From the NCBI RefSeq assembly GCF_008801715.1, contig NZ_VZPG01000001.1, positions 930,001-994,000 of the forward strand: 64,000 nt of DNA, given 5' to 3'. The notes beneath the pieces were generated by a model. It did no database searches and was not told the DNA's origin. It saw only the letters and a list, made by a program, of their open reading frames with translations. Origin of the DNA: Pseudochrobactrum saccharolyticum. Lineage in GTDB: Bacteria > Pseudomonadota > Alphaproteobacteria > Rhizobiales > Rhizobiaceae. The number at the start of each line of letters is the position of its first letter. Positions within the stretch are counted from its first letter, which is position 1. Positions 46,652 through 56,032 of the stretch are shown here, one piece after another. The translations under genes were made by a program, and so were the position numbers.

Positions 46652-46675
46652 TTAAAGTCAAACTTTATCAGCTGA

Positions 46676-46921
46676 TCAGGTAACATAAGAGCCGATTGAA
46701 GCAGCAACCAGACCGATCGCCACAGCAATCAACGCACCGTAAACACGCGGCTTATCCAGCAAAACAGCGAATGCTGAAAACCATGCGACGATTGCCGCAC
46801 CAAGTGCAAACAAGAAGCCGGGCTTGTCATAAACCACAAGATTTACGGTTATCAGGGCACCAATAATCAGCGCGCCGAAAACGATCATCATGCCCATGGC
46901 ATATTTTTCATAATCGTCCAT
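46676..46921 (-). CDS. Small integral membrane protein of unknown function
   Basis: An 81-residue protein with three hydrophobic segments: about 9-28, 33-53 and 57-78, with short charged turns (YDKPG, LDKPR). I do not recognise the family. AGGA lies seven bases before the ATG at 46921, which starts MDDYEKY; an ATG at 46927 is equally in frame but too close to that site. It is alone between two terminator-bounded units. Confidence 0.65.
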   Translation of the reverse strand: MDDYEKYAMGMMIVFGALIIGALITVNLVVYDKPGFLFALGAAIVAWFSAFAVLLDKPRVYGALIAVAIGLVAASIGSYVT

Positions 46922-47095
46922 ATGCATTTCCTATGTACCAGCCCGTGCGGGCTTAAAGCAGTTTTAAACACAGCCTGCAGTGCAATAACCGCCAGCTTGT
47001 CATCATTTCAAAGCCAGACAATCACTTTTAACGTGAATCTTCAACTGCAGATCATCATGAATATCAGCAATCGCACTGCTTTTCAGGGGATTATT

Positions 47096-47389
47096 TCAGG
47101 CAATGGTTGATGTGAAATCAGCCGAATAGCGCATTTCGCGCAACGGGCGCACAGCCTGAGTCGTCGCATCATAGGTCGGATGCGCCTTGAAAGCCGCCAA
47201 GGCTGCTTCGTCACGGAACTCGCCATAAACAACCAGATCAATCCTGTCACACATCGGATCAACTTTGCTGTTCGCGACAACTTCAAAACATTCGGAATGG
47301 GGAATCGTCGCCAGAGCCCGTAAACGGCGACATACATCCTCCACGTCCTGATCTTTTTTGACGCTGAAAAATACAATATGCCGTATCAC
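47096..47389 (-). CDS. Dabb (stress-responsive alpha/beta barrel) domain protein
   Basis: A 97-residue protein with the Dabb fold: MIRHIVFFSVKKDQDVEDV at the start, then FEVVANSKVDP, IDLVVYGEFRDEAALAAFKA and HPTYDATTQAVRPL. Members are small dimeric barrels; some act in stress responses or as polyketide cyclases, but the role here is unknown. A 97-codon frame overlapping out of phase (47083-47376) is a shadow. It stands alone between the membrane protein gene and the ferredoxin gene. Confidence 0.82.
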   Translation of the reverse strand: MIRHIVFFSVKKDQDVEDVCRRLRALATIPHSECFEVVANSKVDPMCDRIDLVVYGEFRDEAALAAFKAHPTYDATTQAVRPLREMRYSADFTSTIA

Positions 47390-47483
47390 GAGTGTTTCCT
47401 AACCAGCCGGTTGATATGAAGAATGGTTATCTATCATATGGGCGCCGGAAAAGTCATCTTCAATTCAATGTGAAAATTGAGCG

Positions 47484-47831
47484 TTAAGCCGCTTCACGGT
47501 CTGCTTCCGTGCCCGGAGCCAGCCGGACTTCAAGACCGTTCAGATCCTGCGTCATAATAATCTGGCAGGAAAGCCGCGAATTATCCTCGACATGGAAGGT
47601 CTGGTCGAGCTGATCCAGCTCTTCATCCTGCGGATCATAGAGTTTATCCGCCCATTCCGGCGTTACATAAACATGACAAGTGCCGCAGGCACAGGCACCG
47701 CCGCATTCCGCTTTAATATTCAGGCCCCAGTCACGGATCACTTCCATAACGCGAAAGCCTTCGAGAGCCTCAAGCGTATGCCGCTCGCCCTTTTGATCGG
47801 TTACATGAATGAAAAGTGTATCAGAACTCAA
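47484..47831 (-). CDS. Adrenodoxin-type [2Fe-2S] ferredoxin
   Basis: A 115-residue ferredoxin with the cluster motif CGGACACGTC (Cys ~43, 49 and 52) and the fourth Cys in SRLSCQIIMT (~88). The spacing C-x5-C-x2-C fits the vertebrate-type/FdxB-like class used in iron-sulfur assembly and P450 systems. No partner reductase is adjacent. It could pass electrons to the sulfite reductase encoded 1.4 kb upstream on the same strand, but the gap of about 150 bases to DUF934 leaves this open. Confidence 0.88.
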   Translation of the reverse strand: MSSDTLFIHVTDQKGERHTLEALEGFRVMEVIRDWGLNIKAECGGACACGTCHVYVTPEWADKLYDPQDEELDQLDQTFHVEDNSRLSCQIIMTQDLNGLEVRLAPGTEADREAA

Positions 47832-47982
47832 AACGATGCCTTTTGAACAGCGCAGACTTGGGAGATATAATGGTAGATAATGTTTTCAGCACATAAAACA
47901 AGCTTTATTCCTGCCTCCCTGTCCCTAAACCGTGAATTGACCATAGTGAAAACTATTCAGGCTGTATTGAAAACAGCTGATC

Positions 47983-48522
47983 TTACAGACCCTGTCGCCG
48001 CCGCCAGCTATATCCGGCCAGTCCCTGCTCGGCACCATGAATGCCACCGGCAACCGGCTGATAATAGAGGCCGCTATCGTGCAGTTCTCCGGTAAGCAGA
48101 CGTTGCAAAGTCCGTGCATCTTTAACCTGCAGCGTGTCAAAACCGGAGCGCAGCATCGCACTCACCTGATCAATATGCACAGCGCCTGATGCTCTGATCT
48201 CACCGGCAAATCCGTAATGAGAGCGCAGCCGTGCGGCTTTGGAAAAAGAGCGCCCATCATTAAAAGCCGGAAAATCCAGCACCAGCACATCAATCCGGTC
48301 GAGACCGGCTAGCAGCGCATCCAGCGTTTCACCGGCTTCCACCCGCACACCGATACGGATATTGCGCAGGCGATTTGGCTGTGTGTTCAGCTCTGCCCAG
48401 AGTGTCAGCGATAGCAGCACAGCTGTGTGACCCGCAATTTCCTCAAGCGTCTCAACCGCTACAAATTCATCCTCGGTCAGGCCGCGGCGTGACCAGACGA
48501 CAGGTAATGCAACATCCGTCAT
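47983..48522 (-). CDS. DUF934 protein of the sulfite reductase cluster
   Basis: A 179-residue protein of the DUF934 family ("oxidoreductase probably involved in sulfite reduction" in many annotations). Landmarks: LDRIDVLVLDFPAFNDGRSFSKA near 75 (key FNDGRSFS), ARLRSHYGFAGEIRASGAV and RSGFDTLQV. No catalytic site is known. It overlaps the cysH stop by four bases (48519-48522), a strong sign of translational coupling, and ends the cysG-DUF2849-cysI-cysH-DUF934 operon. Confidence 0.87.
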   Translation of the reverse strand: MTDVALPVVWSRRGLTEDEFVAVETLEEIAGHTAVLLSLTLWAELNTQPNRLRNIRIGVRVEAGETLDALLAGLDRIDVLVLDFPAFNDGRSFSKAARLRSHYGFAGEIRASGAVHIDQVSAMLRSGFDTLQVKDARTLQRLLTGELHDSGLYYQPVAGGIHGAEQGLAGYSWRRRQGL

Positions 48523-49268
48523 GCATCTGCTCCCTTTGTTTTATCCTGCTGCAAATGCTGCTCCAGCCCACCCAGATGAATACCGCATTCGGTTTTACCG
48601 GAACCTGACCAGCGCCCTGCCCGCTGATCTTCATCATCACTGACCGGCCGCGTGCATGGCATGCAACCAATAGAGCGGTAGCCCTGCTCCACCAGCGGAT
48701 GCGGCGGCAGATGATGCACCTCGCGGTAGGCTTCCAGCTGTTCTGCATTCCAGTCTTTGAGAGGATTGATACGGATATGCTGCCCTACAGCTTCAAAGGC
48801 AGGCAGACTGTTGCGCGTTGTCGCCTGAAACTGCTTGCGCCCTGTGAACCATGCCTGAAATGGTGCAATGCCCTGTGCAAGCGGCTGGACTTTGCGTAAA
48901 TCGCAGCAACGGTCTTTGTCCGTCAGGCACAGAGCGCCCAGCGGATCATGCGTTTTCAAAGCGCTTGCATCCGGCAGAAGATCACGGACATCTGTCAGCC
49001 CCAGCTCCTGCACCAGTTGCGCCTGATAGCGCAATGTTGCCGGAAAATGCTTATTGGTTTGCAAAAACAAAACCGGCAGTGACGGCTGCGCCTGCGCAAT
49101 CAGATGCAGCAAAATTGCAGAATCCGCACCGAAAGAGGATACGGCTGCCAGCCCTGCACCAAATTCCTGCACACTGGCAGCAATAATGTCCTCAGCCGGT
49201 GCCTCACCATAAAGATGATTGAGATGCTGAACCCTGTCCGCAACCCGTTGATGCGTATCAGGCTGCAT
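48519..49268 (-). CDS. cysH: Assimilatory APS reductase ([4Fe-4S] CysH type)
   Basis: A 249-residue thioredoxin- or glutaredoxin-dependent reductase producing sulfite. The PP-loop region is VSSFGADSAILLHL (~38). The cluster ligands are RCCDLRKV (~125) and GCMPCTRP (~205), and the catalytic Cys is in KTECGIHL (~229). The double-Cys plus CxxC pattern marks enzymes that carry a [4Fe-4S] cluster and reduce APS; PAPS-specific enzymes such as E. coli CysH lack it. Some cluster-bearing enzymes accept both. It overlaps cysI by 11 bases upstream and DUF934 by four bases downstream. Confidence 0.92.
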   Translation of the reverse strand: MQPDTHQRVADRVQHLNHLYGEAPAEDIIAASVQEFGAGLAAVSSFGADSAILLHLIAQAQPSLPVLFLQTNKHFPATLRYQAQLVQELGLTDVRDLLPDASALKTHDPLGALCLTDKDRCCDLRKVQPLAQGIAPFQAWFTGRKQFQATTRNSLPAFEAVGQHIRINPLKDWNAEQLEAYREVHHLPPHPLVEQGYRSIGCMPCTRPVSDDEDQRAGRWSGSGKTECGIHLGGLEQHLQQDKTKGADA

Positions 49269-50928
49269 GGGCAGCCTCCCCGTAGAGTGCGGTTTTAAAC
49301 GGCTGCGCCCCTAAACGCCGATAGGTTTCCAGAAAACTTTCCTGCGGTGCGCTGCGGATAGTCAGATAGGTATTGACCACCGTCTCAATAGCATCCACCA
49401 CGTCTTCAGATGAGAAGCCGCGACCGGTAATGTCACCGATAGATGTCTGCTCATCACCGGAACCGCCGAGCGTGATCTGGTATAGTTCCTCACCTTTTTT
49501 CTCCACGCCGAGAATACCGATATGGCCGACATGGTGATGACCACAAGCATTGATGCAGCCGGAGATTTTGATCTTCAGATCACCGATCTCTTCCTGCCGC
49601 GCCTGCGAACCGAAACGCTCGGAAATACGCTGCGCCACAGGAATGGAGCGGGCATTGGCCAGCGCGCAATAGTCCAGACCAGGACAGGCAATAATATCGG
49701 TAATCAGCCCTGCATTGGCTGTGGCAAGACCGGCCTGCTGCAATTGCGCATAAAGCACAGGTAAATCGGCCAGTGCTACATGCGGCAGCACCAGATTTTG
49801 CTCATGGCTGACGCGGATTTCTGCCTGCGAGTAATGCTCAGCGAGATCAGCCACAATGTCCATCTGATCGGCAGACGCATCGCCCGGAATTTCACCGATC
49901 GCTTTGAGCGAGATTGTCACCACACCATAATCAGGGTGCTTATGCGGTGTCACATTACGGGAAAACCATGAGGCAAAACCCGCATCATTTTTACGTGTTG
50001 CAGCGACAAGCCCGTGCCCCTCTGCGCGCTCCGGCAAATCAGGCGCAGCAAAATAGGCATTAATGGCCGCAATATCGGCCTCCGGCAGTTTCAGATCACT
50101 GTCTTTAATCACCTGCCATTCGGCTTCAATCTGCGCCTGCAAATCCTCCAGTCCGGTTTCATGAACGAGGATTTTGATACGGGCCTTATATTTATTATCA
50201 CGGCGGCCATGGAGATTATAAACCCGCACAATAGCGGTGATATAGGTCAGCAAATCGGCTTCCGGCAGGAAATCCCGCACCTTCTTGGCAATCATCGGCG
50301 TACGCCCCTGCCCGCCGCCGATATAAACCGCAAAGCCACGCTGTCCTTGCTCGTTCTCTTTCAGATGCAGCCCGATATCATGCACCTGAATGGCTGCACG
50401 ATCTGCCTCAGCCCCTGTTACCGCAATTTTGAATTTGCGCGGCAAGTAAGAGAATTCCGGATGTAATGATGACCATTGGCGTAAAATTTCGGCATAGGGG
50501 CGCGGATCGGCCACTTCATCGCGTGCCGCACCGGCGAAATGATCGGCTGTTACATTGCGGATGCAATTACCGGAGGTTTGGATAGCATGCATCTCCACCT
50601 CGGCCAGTTCTTCCAGAATGGCGGGAATATCGGTGAGTTTCGGCCAGTTGAACTGTAAATTCTGTCGCGTGGTAAAATGCCCGTAACCACGGTCATAGAC
50701 ACGGGCAATATGCGCCAGCTTGCGCATCTGACGCGAGGATAAAGTGCCGTAAGGAATAGCAATGCGCAGCATATAGGCATGGAGTTGCAGATAGACACCA
50801 TTCATCAGCCGCAGCGGCTTGAAATGATCTTCGCTCAGCTCACCGCTCAGACGACGTGCAACCTGATCGCGAAACTGTTCCACACGGGCGAAAACAAATT
50901 CGCGGTCAAACTCATCATACCGATACAT
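49258..50928 (-). CDS. cysI: Sulfite reductase hemoprotein (siroheme, [4Fe-4S])
   Basis: A 556-residue reductase taking sulfite to sulfide with six electrons. It has the repeated nitrite/sulfite reductase architecture, and the siroheme-cluster ligands are CPGLDYC (~420) and GCINACGHHHVGHIG (~462). TSGNCIRNVTADHFAG near 115 is the siroheme-binding stretch. The sequence resembles the ferredoxin- or flavoprotein-linked alphaproteobacterial form, and no CysJ flavoprotein is in the window, so the electron donor is unresolved. It sits between DUF2849 and cysH in the operon. Confidence 0.92.
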   Translation of the reverse strand: MYRYDEFDREFVFARVEQFRDQVARRLSGELSEDHFKPLRLMNGVYLQLHAYMLRIAIPYGTLSSRQMRKLAHIARVYDRGYGHFTTRQNLQFNWPKLTDIPAILEELAEVEMHAIQTSGNCIRNVTADHFAGAARDEVADPRPYAEILRQWSSLHPEFSYLPRKFKIAVTGAEADRAAIQVHDIGLHLKENEQGQRGFAVYIGGGQGRTPMIAKKVRDFLPEADLLTYITAIVRVYNLHGRRDNKYKARIKILVHETGLEDLQAQIEAEWQVIKDSDLKLPEADIAAINAYFAAPDLPERAEGHGLVAATRKNDAGFASWFSRNVTPHKHPDYGVVTISLKAIGEIPGDASADQMDIVADLAEHYSQAEIRVSHEQNLVLPHVALADLPVLYAQLQQAGLATANAGLITDIIACPGLDYCALANARSIPVAQRISERFGSQARQEEIGDLKIKISGCINACGHHHVGHIGILGVEKKGEELYQITLGGSGDEQTSIGDITGRGFSSEDVVDAIETVVNTYLTIRSAPQESFLETYRRLGAQPFKTALYGEAAHAA

Positions 50929-50956
50929 TCAACGCTCTCCCAATGCGCATTAAAAT

Positions 50957-51256
50957 TCAACCAGCTACAGAATGCAGCCGTACAACAGGTGTGATTGTCG
51001 GGCCGGACAGACGAATGCGTTCACGCAGGCGAACCGGAAACAGTTCATTGCCACGCTCTTCGACCTCAATCAGATTGATATCCACCACCTCGTCAAAACG
51101 GCTGGCCTGCTGACCGGCCGCTTCCAGCGCTGCCACAGCTTCAGGATGACGCGCCAACAATGCCCCGCGAATGGAACTCGCCCAATGACCATCCGCAGCA
51201 AGCCAGACCGAAACACCGTCGCTCAGACGATTGGCACTCAGAACTTTGACTGTCAT
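50957..51256 (-). CDS. DUF2849 protein of the sulfite reductase operon
   Basis: A 99-residue protein matching DUF2849: VKVLSANRLSDGVSVWLAADG at the start (key LSDGVSVWL), then a VVDINLIEVEE strand and RLRERIRLSGPT near the end. The function is unknown; the gene is typically found between cysG and cysI in alphaproteobacteria. Its start codon overlaps the cysG stop at 51256 by one base, and cysI starts 28 bases downstream. Confidence 0.87.
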   Translation of the reverse strand: MTVKVLSANRLSDGVSVWLAADGHWASSIRGALLARHPEAVAALEAAGQQASRFDEVVDINLIEVEERGNELFPVRLRERIRLSGPTITPVVRLHSVAG

Positions 51257-52719
51257 TATGCTTTCTCCTTTTCACCGGCTTGCAAGGCATGCAATACCGG
51301 TGTCTGTTGCTGGGCAAGCGGGCGGGCATCTTCCAGAGAGGCACCGGCAACCGCATCGCCGATAATCACCATCACCGGCCCTTGCAGCTCTTTATGATTT
51401 TTCAGATGTGCCAGATCTTTTAAGAGGCCGTGCAGCATTACACGCTCGCTCCGTCCGGCATTTTCCACCACGGCCACCGCCGTATCTTCATGCAGACCGG
51501 CACCGATCAGGCGGCTCGCAACAGAAGCGGCAACGCTTGCGCCCATATAGACAGCAATGGTTGCGCCGCTGAGAGCAAGCCGCGCCCAGTCCGGCAGTAT
51601 GTCCCCCGCCATATCGTGACCGGTGGTGAAAATCAGGGAGGATGCAACACCACGCAATGTCAAAGGCAACTGCATATCTGCGGCAGCGGCAATGGCTGAA
51701 GTAATGCCGGGCACGATCTCGAAACCGATATTGGCTGCACGCAAAGCGGCCATTTCTTCACCGGCACGGCCAAAGACCAGCGGATCACCGGATTTGAGCC
51801 GCACAACGCGCTGCCCTTCCTGAGCAAGCTCAACAAGCAGCTGATTGATCTCGCTCTGGCTTTTGCTATGGCAGCCTTTGCGCTTACCCACAGGAATGCG
51901 TACCGCATCGCGCCTGCCCATAGTAACCACGCTCTCCGGCACCAGCGCATCATAAAGGATCACATCCGCCTGCATCAGCACGCGTTGCGCACGCAAAGTC
52001 AGCAGATCTTCAGCCCCCGGTCCAGCACCGACCAGCCAGACATAACCGGCAGGGATATTCACCTCAATCAGAGCCTGATCGGCCAGCTCCCGCGCAAGGT
52101 TCAGATCACCGCGCTCAACAGCCTGTGTAATTGTGCCGTTGAAAAATACATTCCAGAACTGACGCCGCGCTGTACCTCTCGGCAGTGTGCTTTCCACCTT
52201 GTCACGATAATCCGCAGCCAGTTGCGCCAGTGCACCGATCTGCGGAGAAAGCGCTGCACCGATCTCGCGGCGCAGTTTTTGCGCCAATACCGGCCCTGCA
52301 CCTTCCGTGCCGATTGCCACGGCAACCGGTGCGTGAGCCACCAGCGCAGGTGTGAAGAAATCGCACAGATGCGGCCTGTCGACCACATTGACCGGAATAT
52401 GCCGTGCTTTTGTCTCATCAGCGATATTCGCATCCTGTGCGGCATCACCTGTCGCCACGAATGCGAGTTTCACCTGAGCGAAATCATTATCCTGCAAAGC
52501 ACCGGTACGTAAATTATAGCCACCATCCAGCACGAACTGCACCAGATCAGCTTCCGGTGTCTCACCTTCCGGTACCACGATGCGGATTTGCGCTGTTGTT
52601 TCAGCAATCAGCCGCGCTTTGTTCAGCGCCTCTTCACCACCGCCAACGATCAGCACTGCCGCGCTGTCCACGCGGAAGAAAGCCGGAAAAGCCGTTAATC
52701 TGGTTGGGTGAGCCGTCAC
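51256..52719 (-). CDS. cysG: Siroheme synthase (trifunctional CysG)
   Basis: A 487-residue fusion. Residues ~1-210 are the precorrin-2 dehydrogenase/ferrochelatase (NAD-binding VLIVGGGEEALNKARL at ~24). Residues ~215-465 are the uroporphyrinogen-III C-methyltransferase (VWLVGAGPGAEDLLTLRA at ~222, YDALVPESVV and KSGDPLVFGRAGEE at ~310, GITSAIAAAA). It makes siroheme for CysI from uroporphyrinogen III. The start is probably GTG at 52719, eight bases after AAAGG; a GTG at 52728 is closer to that site. It is the first gene of the sulfite-reduction operon; no operator was identified in the 130-base gap upstream. Confidence 0.93.
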   Translation of the reverse strand: MTAHPTRLTAFPAFFRVDSAAVLIVGGGEEALNKARLIAETTAQIRIVVPEGETPEADLVQFVLDGGYNLRTGALQDNDFAQVKLAFVATGDAAQDANIADETKARHIPVNVVDRPHLCDFFTPALVAHAPVAVAIGTEGAGPVLAQKLRREIGAALSPQIGALAQLAADYRDKVESTLPRGTARRQFWNVFFNGTITQAVERGDLNLARELADQALIEVNIPAGYVWLVGAGPGAEDLLTLRAQRVLMQADVILYDALVPESVVTMGRRDAVRIPVGKRKGCHSKSQSEINQLLVELAQEGQRVVRLKSGDPLVFGRAGEEMAALRAANIGFEIVPGITSAIAAAADMQLPLTLRGVASSLIFTTGHDMAGDILPDWARLALSGATIAVYMGASVAASVASRLIGAGLHEDTAVAVVENAGRSERVMLHGLLKDLAHLKNHKELQGPVMVIIGDAVAGASLEDARPLAQQQTPVLHALQAGEKEKA

Positions 52720-52853
52720 AATCAGCACCTTTCAAAGGGTGGTTAAAGATTGTGCCGAGTATCGCGCATTCTGCGACAGCTTATAAGCAACAGGCTTGTG
52801 CGCTTGACCGCTGCGCCGCATCGCTTTTGCGAGTTTTGCAAATTTCGTGAAAT

Positions 52854-53228
52854 TTAGTTCCGGAAACTGACAGCCGCCGGAATATGCACCGGCCAGCGGC
52901 GCGGCAGCACCGCGATAAGATCAAAGCGAAGAGAAAGCCTGTCATGATCCGGCTGACGGGCAAGCCAATGATCGGCTGCGGACTCAATCCGGTACAGGTT
53001 CATAGCACCGACAGCTTCCATTGCCGCTTCAACAGAAGCACGCGCTTTGACCTCAACAATCAGCACCAGACTGCCGCGTCTGGCGATCAGATCAATCTCG
53101 CCAAAGCGGGTTTTATAGCGCCGCTCGACAATACGAAAACCTTTAAGCATCAGAGCAAAAGCGGCCAGCCGTTCCGCCCGTATCCCGCGAGAAAATGCCT
53201 GTTGCTTTTTCTCACGAGACGTACTCAT
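52854..53228 (-). CDS. yraN: YraN/UPF0102-family nuclease-like protein
   Basis: A 124-residue protein of the UPF0102 family, with a restriction-endonuclease-like fold: [17 protein letters not shown] (~16), [17 protein letters not shown] (~37, with the conserved E and D) and [20 protein letters not shown] (~55, E-x-K). Members are thought to act on Holliday-junction-like DNA, but the role is not settled. Its start overlaps the rsmI stop by one base (TAATG). Neighbours rsmI, hemW and rdgB are the usual context; gshB, which often follows, is not here. Confidence 0.9.
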   Translation of the reverse strand: MSTSREKKQQAFSRGIRAERLAAFALMLKGFRIVERRYKTRFGEIDLIARRGSLVLIVEVKARASVEAAMEAVGAMNLYRIESAADHWLARQPDHDRLSLRFDLIAVLPRRWPVHIPAAVSFRN

Positions 53229-54133
53229 TATTTTGGAGCCTTCAATATCATCAGGCGCTGATACAGCTCGCCTTTTTGTTTACCGGTCATACGGGAGGCT
53301 TCACCCGCAGCTTTAGACGGTGAAAGCTCCTGTGCAAGCGAGAGCAACAGAGCATCAATATCCTGCTCGGTCACCAGCACGGAATTTTGCAACGGCGCAC
53401 CGACCAGCAACACCACTTCACCGCGAATACGGTCTTCGCCGTCATATTGTTCGCACAGCGCACCCAAAGTCGAGGTTGAAAAAGTCTCATAGGCTTTGGT
53501 GAGCTCACGGCACAAAGCGGCAGGACGATCAGCACCAAAGACTGCCGCCATATCCTGCAAAGTATCCGATGCACGGTTAGGCGATTCAAAGAAAATCAGC
53601 GTCGTATCAATGGTCTTATAGGTCTCAAGTTTATTGCGGCGCTGCCCCTGTTTCGGCGGCAGGAAGCCGCAAAACATGAAACTGTCGGTCGGCAGGCCGG
53701 AGGCCATCAAAGCCGCCATCACCGCCGAGGCACCGGGCACCGGCACCACTTTATAACCGGCATTGCGGGCTTCCTCGACCAGACGATAGCCCGGATCGGA
53801 AACCAGCGGCGTACCGGCATCGGAAACCAGTGCCACGCTTTTACCGGCCGCCAGAGCTTCCAGAATTTTTGGCCCGGCTTCAGCAGCATTATGCTCGTGA
53901 TAGGCCATCGGACGGCGGGCAATTGCAAAACGATTGAGCAGCACACGGGTAACGCGCGTATCCTCACAGGCCAGCACATCACACGATGCCAGCACTTCCA
54001 GCGCCCGCAATGTTATATCACCGAGATTACCGATTGGCGTGGCGACAATATAGAGCGCAGGCTCAATCGGGCGGGCACGGAAGTTCTTTTCCCCCACCAC
54101 ATAGCCGCGCGTTTCCTGTAGATTGTCTTCCAC
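53228..54133 (-). CDS. rsmI: 16S rRNA (cytidine(1402)-2'-O)-methyltransferase
   Basis: A 301-residue SAM-dependent methyltransferase of the tetrapyrrole-methylase fold, methylating C1402 of 16S rRNA. Landmarks: [20 protein letters not shown] (~27), [14 protein letters not shown] (~55), [17 protein letters not shown] (~103), [18 protein letters not shown] (~130) and [33 protein letters not shown] closes the C-terminal domain. It lies 22 bases after hemW and overlaps yraN by one base. Confidence 0.93.
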   Translation of the reverse strand: MEDNLQETRGYVVGEKNFRARPIEPALYIVATPIGNLGDITLRALEVLASCDVLACEDTRVTRVLLNRFAIARRPMAYHEHNAAEAGPKILEALAAGKSVALVSDAGTPLVSDPGYRLVEEARNAGYKVVPVPGASAVMAALMASGLPTDSFMFCGFLPPKQGQRRNKLETYKTIDTTLIFFESPNRASDTLQDMAAVFGADRPAALCRELTKAYETFSTSTLGALCEQYDGEDRIRGEVVLLVGAPLQNSVLVTEQDIDALLLSLAQELSPSKAAGEASRMTGKQKGELYQRLMILKAPK

Positions 54134-54155
54134 GTTCTATCCTTATTTTAAAGGC

Positions 54156-55367
54156 TTATGCAGTCAGTTCTGCAACCAGCGTATTGAGCAGCAAAGCACC
54201 ATCCGGCGTTGCCCGCAAGAAACGCTCATCGCGCAGTTCCAGCAATTTTTGCTCCAGCAACTGTTCCAGCCGCTGCGGGTTCAGACCATGGCCGGTCAGC
54301 TTCTGATAGCGGTTGAGATCAACACCTTCTTTCAGGCGCAGTCCCATCATCAGAAACTCATCGCCTTCCTGTTCCGCTGTCAGATATTCTTCCTCAATAA
54401 TACCGTGACCGGAGGCTTCAACCTTATCCACCCATGTTTCAGGATGTTTTTCGGTAATGGTTACCGTGCGTGTGCCATTCTCACGGAAACGCCCATGCGC
54501 ACCGGGGCCAACGCCGACATATTCGCCATAGCGCCAATAGACCAGATTATGCTGGGACTCACGCCCTGCAACCGCATGATTGGAAATCTCATAAGCAGGC
54601 AGACCAAGCTCTGCTGTCACGCGCTGCGTCTCTTCATAAAGCGCTGCCGCATGATCCGGCTCCGGCGTGGTCAGTTTGCCAGCCTTCCAGAGATTATAGA
54701 ACTGTGTGCCTTCTTCAATCGTCAACTGATAGAGCGACAAATGATCGGCTGCGAGGGCTACGGCCTCACGCAATTCCGCATTCCAGTCGGCAATCGTCTG
54801 GTCAGGGCGGGCATAGATCAAATCGAAGGACAGACGCGGGAAAATCTCACGTGCCAGACCGATCGCCACTTTCGCCTCGGCAACAGAATGCAATCGTCCG
54901 AGACGCTTGAGATCACGGTCATTCAGTGCCTGCACACCGAGCGATACGCGATTGACACCGGCAGCGCGGTAGCCTCGAAAACGGTCGGCCTCCACACTGG
55001 TCGGATTGGCTTCCAGCGACACTTCAATATTGTCAGCAACGGACCAGTATTTGGCGATTCCATCCAGCAACGCGCCGACAGTCTGCGGCTGCATCAGTGA
55101 TGGTGTGCCACCGCCCAGAAAAATACTGGTAACCGTGCGTGGTCCTGTCCGCTCGCGCAAAGTCGCCATCTCGCGCAAGAAACTCTGCGCAAAACGCGGC
55201 TGATCCACCGGCTGATGCCGCACATGCGAATTAAAATCGCAATAAGGACATTTAGCCATGCAGAACGGCCAATGTAGATAAATGCCGAAAGCATGATCCC
55301 CGTCTGCCTGCAGTATGGGCAACGGGTTCACACTATTTGCATTAGCGACGGCAGACAGAGACTGCAT
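54156..55367 (-). CDS. hemW: Heme chaperone HemW-like radical SAM protein
   Basis: A 403-residue radical SAM protein of the HemN superfamily. The [4Fe-4S] motif CMAKCPYC (CxxxCxxC, ~36) is followed by the usual aromatic, then FLGGGTPSLM (~83) and EANPTSVEADRFRGYRAAGV (~130). It is shorter than HemN and lacks its N-terminal extension, so heme chaperone (HemW) rather than coproporphyrinogen dehydrogenase is the better assignment. The start overlaps the rdgB stop by one base (TAATG). Confidence 0.92.
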   Translation of the reverse strand: MQSLSAVANANSVNPLPILQADGDHAFGIYLHWPFCMAKCPYCDFNSHVRHQPVDQPRFAQSFLREMATLRERTGPRTVTSIFLGGGTPSLMQPQTVGALLDGIAKYWSVADNIEVSLEANPTSVEADRFRGYRAAGVNRVSLGVQALNDRDLKRLGRLHSVAEAKVAIGLAREIFPRLSFDLIYARPDQTIADWNAELREAVALAADHLSLYQLTIEEGTQFYNLWKAGKLTTPEPDHAAALYEETQRVTAELGLPAYEISNHAVAGRESQHNLVYWRYGEYVGVGPGAHGRFRENGTRTVTITEKHPETWVDKVEASGHGIIEEEYLTAEQEGDEFLMMGLRLKEGVDLNRYQKLTGHGLNPQRLEQLLEQKLLELRDERFLRATPDGALLLNTLVAELTA

Positions 55368-56032
55368 TATTTAACATCCGCCAAAGCAAATTTTGCTTCG
55401 GCAAAAAGTTTGAATGCGCGGGCACGGTGCGACAAGGCATGAGCATCACCCGGCTTCCAGCCGTGTTTTTCCGTTGCTGTCATTTCACCGAATGTCTTGT
55501 CATAACCATCCGGCAGGAACAGCGGGTCAAAGCCGAAACCGTCATTGCCGCGTGGCGTTACAATCTGGCCTTCAACTTCACCGCGGTAATATTCCGCGTG
55601 ACCATCCGGCCAGCACAGGCAGATCACAGAGACAAAGCGGCCCTTGCGCTGTTCCGGCTGCATCGCACCTGCGGCTGCAAGCTTATCGATGACTTTGCCC
55701 ATCGCCATATTGAAATCACGGCTACCATCCGGCAGCTCCGCCCAATTGGCGGTGTAGACGCCAGGCTCTCCGCCAAGCGCATCCACCATCATACCGGAAT
55801 CATCCGAGAGAGCCGGCAGACCGGTTGCTTCAGCCGCAGCAAAAGCTTTGATATAAGCATTCTGCTCAAAAGTTGTGCCGGTTTCATCCGGCTCAGGCAG
55901 GCCAAGCTGACCGGCTGACTGGGTATCAAAACCAAATGGCCCGATCAGATCGGCAAACTCTTTGAGCTTACCCGCATTGTGACTTGCAACAACCAGTTTG
56001 CCTTTGTTCAGCTCTCTCATCAGTTTATCCAT
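55367..56032 (-). CDS. rdgB: XTP/dITP diphosphatase (non-canonical purine NTP pyrophosphatase)
   Basis: A 221-residue house-cleaning enzyme that hydrolyses dITP, XTP and HAM-type nucleotides. Landmarks: [18 protein letters not shown] (~13), [20 protein letters not shown] (~75) and [20 protein letters not shown] (~165). The longest frame reaches 56224 but overlaps the VOC gene; ATG 56032 gives the expected start and overlaps the VOC stop by eight bases, suggesting coupling. An ATG at 56020 is a possible alternative. Confidence 0.92.
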   Translation of the reverse strand: MDKLMRELNKGKLVVASHNAGKLKEFADLIGPFGFDTQSAGQLGLPEPDETGTTFEQNAYIKAFAAAEATGLPALSDDSGMMVDALGGEPGVYTANWAELPDGSRDFNMAMGKVIDKLAAAGAMQPEQRKGRFVSVICLCWPDGHAEYYRGEVEGQIVTPRGNDGFGFDPLFLPDGYDKTFGEMTATEKHGWKPGDAHALSHRARAFKLFAEAKFALADVK

